Below are positions 1-4,240 of a DNA stretch of 15,810 bases, one piece after another. The position numbers and the translations under genes are program-made. Positions within the stretch are counted from its first letter, which is position 1. Every line of letters starts with the position of its first letter. The stretch is taken from assembly GCA_012515255.1 (NCBI GenBank), contig JAAYYR010000106.1, positions 1 through 15,810 on the forward strand, given 5' to 3'. This stretch comes from Clostridia bacterium (GTDB lineage: Bacteria > Bacillota > Dehalobacteriia > UBA4068). The notes beneath the pieces were generated by a model. The model did no database searches. It saw only the letters and a program-made list of their open reading frames with translations, and was not told the DNA's origin.

Positions 1-82
1 CGCGGCAAGCGGAATCATTTAGCCGCCTGCCCACAAAATTAGATGCAGAAAAAGCATAGCCACTCGGCTATGCTTTTTATTG
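1..82. repeat. Left copy of 82-bp direct repeat
   Basis: Matches 649-730 at 79 of 82 positions (differences at 28, 48 and 79). The unit contains GCGGC/GCCGC arms at 2-6 and 22-26 and ends in a 12-bp terminator hairpin. It starts at the window edge, so the true left boundary is unknown. With the right copy it brackets a 566-bp segment carrying two small divergent genes. Confidence 0.93.
49..78. terminator. Bidirectional intrinsic terminator (left repeat copy)
   Basis: AAAAGCATAGCC, loop ACTC, GGCTATGCTTTT: a perfect 12-bp stem flanked by A and T runs, so it can work in both directions. Read on the minus strand it lies just downstream of the small ORF ending at 107. Read on the plus strand it would end transcripts entering from the left. 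Confidence 0.85.
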
Positions 83-106
83 GGCGGATGCTTGTCGGGC
101 AATGTC

Positions 107-265
107 TTAAAACGTCTGTTCCTCTGCTTGCCGGGGCAAAGATAAAGCAACCGGCTCATCTTCTATATAAGCCTTTTCCGCGGCTAACTGCGCGTTTTGT
201 AATTGTTCTTTAGCTGTTGTCACGGCATTCATTAAACTAAAATACATCTTCTTATAATCCGGCAT
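107..265 (-). CDS. Small hypothetical protein, 52 aa, divergent from XRE repressor
   Basis: This ORF begins MPDYKKMYFSLMNAV and ends EEQTF before TAA. It is hydrophilic, with a Lys/Gln/Ala-rich middle (KEQLQNAQLAAEKAY) likely to form a single helix, and has no signal peptide or membrane segment. The start is set by the ribosome site: GAGGTGA lies directly against an upstream in-frame ATG (269-271, no spacing) but 5 nt before the ATG at 263-265, so the latter is preferred; the longer form has 54 aa. The same CTTGAGGTGAT ribosome site precedes the divergent repressor gene. From general familiarity, not a search, similar small proteins beginning MPDYKxMY sit beside small XRE regulators in clostridial genomes; no function is known to me. 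Codon use is AT-richer than in the neighbouring chromosomal genes, consistent with an acquired module. Confidence 0.72.
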   Translation of the reverse strand: MPDYKKMYFSLMNAVTTAKEQLQNAQLAAEKAYIEDEPVALSLPRQAEEQTF

Positions 266-280
266 ATTCATCACCTCAAG

Positions 281-309
281 TTAATTATAGGTCAATTTAA
301 CCCTAAAAT
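281..309 (+). promoter_or_regulatory. Possible promoter for the XRE repressor
   Basis: On the plus strand, a weak -35 TTAATT (281-286), 17-bp spacer, -10 TAAAAT (304-309, 5/6). It overlaps the opposite promoter almost completely and shares its spacer. A second -10 candidate, CATAAT (326-331), has no convincing -35. Confidence 0.4.
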
Positions 310-312
310 CAA
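284..312 (-). promoter_or_regulatory. Promoter for the 52-aa gene
   Basis: On the minus strand, -35 TTGATT (307-312), a 17-bp spacer, and a consensus -10 TATAAT (284-289). The start codon is about 19 nt downstream of the -10. Operator-like site O1 fills most of the spacer, so repressor binding there would occlude polymerase. Confidence 0.7.
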
Positions 313-327
313 TAGGTCAAAATGACA
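290..327. promoter_or_regulatory. Paired operator-like sites in the divergent promoter
   Basis: ATAGGTCAA occurs at 287-295 and 312-320, exactly 25 bp apart. Each starts a 13-bp imperfect palindrome of form GGTCAA-n-TTGACC: O1 290-302 (GGTCAATTTAACC, 5 of 6 pairs) and O2 315-327 (GGTCAAAATGACA, 4 of 6 pairs). O1 lies in the spacers of both promoters. The likely ligand is the adjacent XRE repressor, as is usual for autoregulated phage-type repressors; this is inference. Confidence 0.55.
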
Positions 328-348
328 TAATAAGCTTGAGGTGATCGC

Positions 349-570
349 ATGAATAAACGGTTACGTGATTTGCGCCGGGAAAAGGACTATAGCCAGATCA
401 AAATGCAGCAATTAACCGGCATCGATCAAAGCGATTATTCCAAAATTGAGACCGGCAAACGTTATTATACCGTCGAGCAATGCAAGAGAATTGCTTTGGC
501 TTTAGCCACCAGCACCGATTATCTGCTGGGGCTGACTGATGAAAAAACTCCATACCCCAGAGCCAGATAA
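349..570 (+). CDS. Small XRE-family (Cro/CI-type) transcriptional repressor
   Basis: A 73-aa protein that is little more than one helix-turn-helix domain (HTH_3/XRE). Helix 1 is the start (KRLRDLRREKDYSQ), helix 2 about residues 16-23 (IKMQQLTG), and the recognition helix about 26-37, with the family-typical SKIETGKRYY. Helices 4-5 follow (VEQCKRIALAL and STDYLLGLTDE). No effector or dimerisation domain is present beyond the HTH. The ATG follows GAGGTGAT by 3-4 nt. It is divergently paired with the 52-aa gene across a region holding two matched palindromes, so autoregulation plus repression of the partner is the natural inference. The gene is AT-richer than the chromosome around it and lies between 82-bp direct repeats. 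It could be the antitoxin-like or immunity-like half of a mini-module, but the sequence does not prove that. Confidence 0.9.
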   Translation: MNKRLRDLRREKDYSQIKMQQLTGIDQSDYSKIETGKRYYTVEQCKRIALALATSTDYLLGLTDEKTPYPRAR

Positions 571-602
571 AACAGATCCCGTACCGTTCCGCTATATGGC
601 AT

Positions 603-640
603 CCCCAACGCTTTTCAGCGGCAGCGCCGGGGTTTTCTTT
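603..640 (+). terminator. Probable terminator of the XRE gene
   Basis: CCCC (603-606) pairs with GGGG (629-632) and CGCT (609-612) with AGCG (623-626) across a 2x2 internal loop. The tract TTTTCTTT (633-640) follows. It sits 33 nt after the repressor stop codon. The stem is imperfect. Confidence 0.5.
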
Positions 641-648
641 GCTGATCA

Positions 649-730
649 CGCGGCAAGCGGAATCATTTAGCCGCCGGCCCACAAAATTAGATGCATAAAA
701 AGCATAGCCACTCGGCTATGCTTTTTTTTG
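649..730. repeat. Right copy of 82-bp direct repeat
   Basis: Second copy of bases 1-82 with three substitutions (676, 696, 727). It adjoins the 3' end of argF, ending 33 bp from that gene's stop codon. Confidence 0.93.
697..727. terminator. Bidirectional terminator, argF side (right repeat copy)
   Basis: The same 12-bp GCATAGCC/GGCTATGC hairpin with A- and T-tracts as in the left copy. It lies 37 nt downstream of the argF stop on the minus strand and is the obvious terminator for argF. Confidence 0.87.
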
Positions 731-763
731 CTATTGGCCCGGTCTAGTGACAAACGGCAGCGT

Positions 764-1768
764 TTAGCCCATGGTGGCGATCAATACCGCCTTGATCGTA
801 TGCATACGGTTTTCCGCCTGATCAAAGACCTTGCTATTATCGCTGAGGAATACCTCATCCGTGACTTCGCGTATATCATAACCCAATTCCATTTGCCGCC
901 GCGCCATGGTCGTCTCAAAATCATGGAAGCTGGGCAGGCAGTGAAGGAAGATGCATTCCGGATTGCCTGTTTGCGCCATCAGCTCAGCGGTGACGCGAAA
1001 GGGTGTCAGCATCTTTACCCGCTCGGGGATTTTCTCCTCCTCGCCCATGGAGGCCCAGATATCGGTGTAGACAGCGTCCGCGCCCAGCAAAGCATCTGGG
1101 TCGTCCGTGATCGTAAATGTGGCGGCGGTGGCTCCGGCGCCGCTGTCCCGCGCAGCCTGTTCGCATAAAGCCAGCACCTCATGCGCGGGGCTTAATTGGG
1201 GCGGGCCGTAGCCCACATAATCAATACCGAGCTTGGCGCAGATATACATCAGGGCATAAGCGACATTATTGCGCGTATCGCCGCAAAACACCAGCTTTAC
1301 CCGGTTGATCGGTTTTTTGACGCATTCCTCAATGGTCATAATATCGGCCAGGGCCTGCGTCGGGTGGTCGATATCGGTCAGGCCGTTCCAGACCGGCACG
1401 CCGGCATAGCGCGCCAGATCCGCCACCACCTGCTGATGATAGCCACGGTACTCGATGCCGTCATAGTAGCGGCCAAGAACCTTGGCCGTGTCGGCCAGCG
1501 ATTCTTTTTTGCCCATCTGGGAGCTGGCGGAATCAAGAAATGTCACGGCAGCGCCCTCATCCGCCGCCGCCACCTCAAAAGCGCAGCGGGTACGGGTGGA
1601 GGTCTTCTCAAACAGCAGCACGATATTTTTACCCCGGAGCCGTGGCTCGCGGATGCCGGCGCGCTTTTGCTGCTTCAAATCCCGCGCCAAATCCAGCAAA
1701 TAGCGCACTTCCTGCGGATTAAAATCATTGATGGAAAGAAAGCTCCTGCCCTTGAGATTCACTGCCAT
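764..1768 (-). CDS. argF: Ornithine carbamoyltransferase
   Basis: Transfers the carbamoyl group of carbamoyl phosphate to ornithine to form citrulline. It is cytoplasmic and serves arginine synthesis, or the reverse step in the arginine deiminase pathway. At 334 aa it has the full length of the ArgI/ArcB-type enzyme. Carbamoyl-phosphate signature STRTR at 57-61 (context FEKTSTRTR), HPTQ at 135-138, ornithine-binding SMG at 240-242, and HCLP at 276-279 with the catalytic Cys. The last motif reads HCLPSF where HCLPAF is more usual. The tail FDQAENRMHTIKAV is typical. The ATG follows AGAGG by 8 nt. No other arg or arc gene is adjacent, so anabolic or catabolic use cannot be decided; resemblance to ArcB/ArgI chains is strong along the whole length. 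It is transcribed alone, between its own promoter and the repeat-borne terminator. Confidence 0.95.
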   Translation of the reverse strand: MAVNLKGRSFLSINDFNPQEVRYLLDLARDLKQQKRAGIREPRLRGKNIVLLFEKTSTRTRCAFEVAAADEGAAVTFLDSASSQMGKKESLADTAKVLGRYYDGIEYRGYHQQVVADLARYAGVPVWNGLTDIDHPTQALADIMTIEECVKKPINRVKLVFCGDTRNNVAYALMYICAKLGIDYVGYGPPQLSPAHEVLALCEQAARDSGAGATAATFTITDDPDALLGADAVYTDIWASMGEEEKIPERVKMLTPFRVTAELMAQTGNPECIFLHCLPSFHDFETTMARRQMELGYDIREVTDEVFLSDNSKVFDQAENRMHTIKAVLIATMG

Positions 1769-1829
1769 TTCGCCAACCTCTTCTCCGTATAAATTATCTT
1801 TTATTTTCAGAGATGATTAAGTAAGCCCT

Positions 1830-1858
1830 ATTATAGCATATGTATCCGCAAATGGGAA
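1830..1858 (-). promoter_or_regulatory. Promoter of argF
   Basis: On the minus strand, -35 TTCCCA (1853-1858, 4/6), 17-bp spacer, consensus -10 TATAAT (1830-1835). Just upstream (1862-1871) the minus strand reads ATAAAAATGC, resembling half of the Bacillus-type ARG box recognised by ArgR. That similarity is short and uncertain. Confidence 0.6.
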
Positions 1859-1899
1859 TAGGCATTTTTATAAATTTCTGTATTATAATTATACTAACA

Positions 1900-1942
1900 T
1901 TGCCGCGGGCGCGGTAAAGAAAAACCCCGCTGCGGGCGGCAA
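1900..1942. repeat. Inverted repeat between argF and the lipoprotein gene
   Basis: TTGCCGC (1900-1906) pairs with GCGGCAA (1936-1942), and inside it GCGG (1911-1914) pairs with CCGC (1927-1930). It lies between the two divergent promoters and has no T-tract on either side. It may be a protein-binding site or structural; the role is unknown. Confidence 0.45.
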
Positions 1943-1948
1943 ATAAAT

Positions 1949-1977
1949 TTGACAAAGAGCGCCGCAGGCTTTAATCT
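1949..1977 (+). promoter_or_regulatory. Promoter of the binding-protein gene
   Basis: Perfect -35 TTGACA (1949-1954). The -10 is ambiguous: TTTAAT (1970-1975, 5/6) at a short 15-bp spacing, or TAATCT (1972-1977, 3/6) at 17 bp. The leader downstream holds a repeated ACTATAGC (1987-1994 and 2014-2021, 27 bp apart) around a GCCG-AAGA-CGGC hairpin (1999-2010). Confidence 0.5.
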
Positions 1978-2049
1978 ATTATTAAAACTATAGCAGAAGC
2001 CGAAGACGGCCATACTATAGCTTGACCTTATCCGGGGAAAGGGTATGCC

Positions 2050-3561
2050 ATGAAAAAAAAGACGCGCCTATTGCTTAGCCCAAAATCGCTTTTGCTTATT
2101 GCTTTGCTATTGCTGCCGCCGCTGGCGCTTTGCGCCTGCGATGGCTTGGGCAATGACTCCGGTGACGGCGTCGGCAGCGGCCGTCTGACCGAGCTGGAAA
2201 CCGTTTATCTCGGCGTAATCCTGCCCGGCGCGGGGCAAGGCGCGCCGCAAGAAGGAGCTGCCGAAGCAGGGGATGCGGCTGTTGACGACGAAGCGCAGCC
2301 GCAAAGCCAAATCGGCACGGCAGCCACTGCCACGACGCTTGATTATGAGGCGGCGCGGCAGGCGCGCATCGCCATGGAGCTGGCCGCCGATATCGTCAAC
2401 AATAGCCATGATCTCGATTGGGATCTGGCGCGCGGGGCAGGGCTTGCCAATTATGGCCAGGCAAAAATCGAGCTGATATTCCGTGATAGCGGCAATAGCG
2501 CCGAAGCTGCCGCCGAAGCCGCCACCGAGCTGATCGGGCTTGGCGTGCCGCTGCTGATCGGCGCCATTGATGCGCATCTGACCGCTGCCGCCGCCGCGCC
2601 CGGCAATCTGCATGGCGTGCCGCTGATCTGCGGCTCAGCCCAAGACGCGGCCCTGACCGACGGCAGCTACCGCTTTGCCGCCACCTTCAACCGCATCGCC
2701 GCGCCGGATAGTGTGGAAACGGCTTTATTCCTCGACTATCTCAATCAAATGAATCTGACTAAAAATGCCGGGATCAAAAAAATCGCCATTGCTTATGCTG
2801 ACAGCGATTCAGCCAACCACACACTGAGCGTGCTGGAGTCGGCGCTGGCCAAGACAAATTTACAGGTTGTGGCGCGGATATCTTATCAACCGGGCGCCGC
2901 CGACTTAAGCGAGGAGGCCTCGCGCGTGGTCAAGAGCGAACCGGACGCGGTGTTCCAGATCAGCGGCCCGGATAATCTGATCAATTTTGCCAATTTCTAC
3001 GCCGCGGCCAAATTCCGGCCCACAGCGGTATTTTGCTATGGCGAGGGCTTTGTCGGCAATAATTTCGCCGCCTTGACCAATGACAAGGGCCTGGATTTTT
3101 ATTTCGGCGCCATAATCCGTCCTGATGTACATGAGCAGGAGCCGGCCGCGGACGCGGACGCGCAATTAGACCCGGCGGGCGACGCTGAACAGCCGCAGCT
3201 AAATGGCGAAGAAGCCCCGGAAAACGGCGAATCAAGCCGGCCCGCTCAAACGCCGGAGCAGCGCCGTCAACTGGCCGGCGAATTATTCCGCTATCTCAAC
3301 GGCTTATACCGCGAGCGCGCCGGCGTCGATATGAGCAGCGCGGCATTGCTGGAATTCGCGGCCGTGATCATAGCCGCTCAGGCGGTGGATATGGCCGGTA
3401 CCAGCGACAGCGATGCTTTAAGCTCTTTGCTCAAAAAAGCACCCTTCCCAGCGCCCTATCTGTATTCCGGCAGCATTGCTTTTGACGCCAGCGGCCAAAA
3501 CAGCGTCAGCCCGGAATATGTGGCGCAGCTCAAGGACGGCCGCTATACCTATGCCTATTAG
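2050..3561 (+). CDS. Lipoprotein of the periplasmic binding-protein type I (LivJ/ANF receptor-like) fold
   Basis: Predicted extracellular lipid-anchored solute-binding protein of 503 aa. Residues 1-29 are a lipoprotein signal: basic start, long Leu-rich stretch, then LALCAC, with Cys30 the likely lipidated residue. After it come the elements of a type I fold: strand YLGVILPG (53-60), helix ARQARIAMELAADIVN (102-117), KIELIFRDSGNS (139-150), GVPLLIGAIDA (165-175), HGVPLICGSAQDAALT (188-203), then KKIAIAYADSDS and DAVFQISGPDNLINF, as in branched-chain amino-acid binding proteins. Two inserts are unusual: an acidic/Ala/Gln-rich stretch at about 64-95 immediately after the first strand, and an acidic/Pro/Gln-rich stretch at about 360-403. 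No permease or ATPase gene is adjacent, so ligand and partner are unknown. It could be a sensor or orphan receptor subunit. The ATG is preceded by GGGGAAAGGG. Confidence 0.8.
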   Translation: MKKKTRLLLSPKSLLLIALLLLPPLALCACDGLGNDSGDGVGSGRLTELETVYLGVILPGAGQGAPQEGAAEAGDAAVDDEAQPQSQIGTAATATTLDYEAARQARIAMELAADIVNNSHDLDWDLARGAGLANYGQAKIELIFRDSGNSAEAAAEAATELIGLGVPLLIGAIDAHLTAAAAAPGNLHGVPLICGSAQDAALTDGSYRFAATFNRIAAPDSVETALFLDYLNQMNLTKNAGIKKIAIAYADSDSANHTLSVLESALAKTNLQVVARISYQPGAADLSEEASRVVKSEPDAVFQISGPDNLINFANFYAAAKFRPTAVFCYGEGFVGNNFAALTNDKGLDFYFGAIIRPDVHEQEPAADADAQLDPAGDAEQPQLNGEEAPENGESSRPAQTPEQRRQLAGELFRYLNGLYRERAGVDMSSAALLEFAAVIIAAQAVDMAGTSDSDALSSLLKKAPFPAPYLYSGSIAFDASGQNSVSPEYVAQLKDGRYTYAY

Positions 3562-3578
3562 CGGCAGAACCTCTGCCG
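3562..3578 (+). terminator. Hairpin immediately after the binding-protein gene
   Basis: CGGCAGA-ACC-TCTGCCG, a perfect 7-bp stem starting at the base after the stop codon. No U-tract follows, so it may act as a 3' stabiliser or weak terminator. Confidence 0.4.
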
Positions 3579-3669
3579 GTTAGAAACAAGATTTAGCGGC
3601 CAAGAAAAAGGGTATTCGCCCTCATTCGCGAATTATAGTCAATTGTGTCCCATGCGGACAAGCGGTCAT

Positions 3670-3766
3670 GGGAGCGGATCCGGCCTGGTGGCCGGCCCGG
3701 ACTTCAAATCCGGCGCGAGGCGGCGATCCCGTCTCAGGTGTGTTCGATTCGCACACGTTCCCGCCA
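3670..3766 (+). tRNA. selC: tRNA-Sec, anticodon TCA
   Basis: Selenocysteine tRNA, charged with serine and converted to Sec-tRNA by SelA. It folds in the bacterial tRNA-Sec pattern: 8-nt acceptor strand (3670-3677 with 3755-3762), two linker bases, 6-bp D stem CCGGCC/GGCCGG with a 4-nt loop (3680-3695), anticodon stem CCGGA/TCCGG with loop CTTCAAA (TCA at 3704-3706), 7-bp long variable arm GAGGCGG/CCGTCTC, T arm GTGTG-TTCGATT-CGCAC (3738-3754), discriminator G3763 and encoded CCA. One oddity: the eighth acceptor pair would be G3677 opposite A3755, a mismatch where the acceptor and T helices stack, and pair five is G-T. The anticodon loop and surroundings match E. coli selC. Its two known partners, selA and selB, are encoded nearby on the other strand. 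Confidence 0.96.
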
Positions 3767-3769
3767 CAT

Positions 3770-3804
3770 AAAGCACCCCAGGCTTCAAGCCGGGGGTGCT
3801 TTTT
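3770..3804 (+). terminator. Terminator of selC
   Basis: AAAGCACCCC (3770-3779) pairs with GGGGTGCTTT (3793-3802), with an inner GGC-TTCAA-GCC hairpin. The T run ends at 3804. It begins 4 nt after the CCA end of the tRNA. Confidence 0.9.
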
Positions 3805-3836
3805 ATGCCGCGATTGCCAAAAGTGGCTGCGGCCTG

Positions 3837-3938
3837 ATGCGAGCACGAACAAAGGCCAAATGGCGCGGCGCGGTCGTGGCGGTTATAAGAATTTTTAGCC
3901 TTTTATTATTGTCGGCGCTGATATGGGCCATACTATAA
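3837..3938 (+). CDS. Possible 33-aa single-helix membrane ORF
   Basis: The frame opens with a basic segment (MRARTKAKWRG) followed by a hydrophobic run (about residues 12-33, AVVAVIRIFSLLLLSALIWAIL) and then TAA. The charge pattern suits an N-in membrane helix. No convincing ribosome site precedes the ATG. A GTG inside the frame could also start it. It lies between the selC terminator and a better-supported 28-aa membrane ORF. It may be only chance composition. Confidence 0.25.
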   Translation: MRARTKAKWRGAVVAVIRIFSLLLLSALIWAIL

Positions 3939-3998
3939 AAATAAATAGGGGAGTTGATCCGGCAAAAATGAGCCGCGCCGACGGTCGGGGAGGGCTGA

Positions 3999-4085
3999 AT
4001 GAAAATCAAACAGATAACGCTGGCCATTATACTCATTGTCGTCTGGCTGGCTTTGCATCTCGTGCTGTATTTTTGGTTCAAATAG
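3999..4085 (+). CDS. Tiny membrane protein, 28 aa
   Basis: The ATG is 5 nt after a strong GGGGAGG ribosome site. The peptide starts MKIKQ, continues as one hydrophobic helix with Trp/Tyr/Phe at the far end, and stops after WFK with TAG. Lys residues at both ends flank a helix of about 20 residues, a design seen in small bacterial membrane proteins that ride on larger complexes. It sits alone between selC and selB, on the selC strand, after the selC terminator. No promoter is clear. I do not recognise a family and propose no function. Support is the ribosome site plus the amphipathic charge layout. Confidence 0.5.
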   Translation: MKIKQITLAIILIVVWLALHLVLYFWFK

Positions 4086-4138
4086 GGCGGTGTCGGGAGG
4101 TCGGGCCGCCCATACTTAAACTTCCGCAAATATACAAA

Positions 4139-4158
4139 CCCCCGGCAACCGCCGGGGG
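4139..4158 (-). terminator. Terminator of the selA-selB operon
   Basis: CCCCCGGC-AACC-GCCGGGGG, a perfect 8-bp stem. Read on the minus strand it is followed by TTTGTATATTT, a modest U-tract, 82 nt after the selB stop. On the plus strand no T run follows. Confidence 0.7.
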
Positions 4159-4240
4159 GATAAATCTGAATCCGTAAGAGGCCAAACGTCTATGGCAGCG
4201 GATTATACAGAGGCCAAGAAGCCCGTGAGCTGCGCCGCGC

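Larger units (their letters stand above)
3805..4240. other. Convergent interval between selC and selB
   Basis: Beyond the two tiny ORFs and the terminators listed separately, this stretch has no supported gene. Longer open frames on either strand here lack ribosome sites and protein-like composition. Confidence 0.6.

Noticed and set aside
1196..1792. Long plus-strand frame opposite argF
   Set aside because: It is antisense to a complete argF with all catalytic motifs. Its composition follows from GC-rich codons of the true gene, and it has no ribosome site.
2008..3937. 12-mer GGCCATACTATA shared by 2008-2019 and 3926-3937
   Set aside because: Match does not extend beyond 12 bases and the contexts differ. 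Likely chance.
3670..4240. Genomic island integrated at selC
   Set aside because: selC is a known island target in enterobacteria, but here no integrase, repeated tRNA 3' end or foreign block follows the gene.
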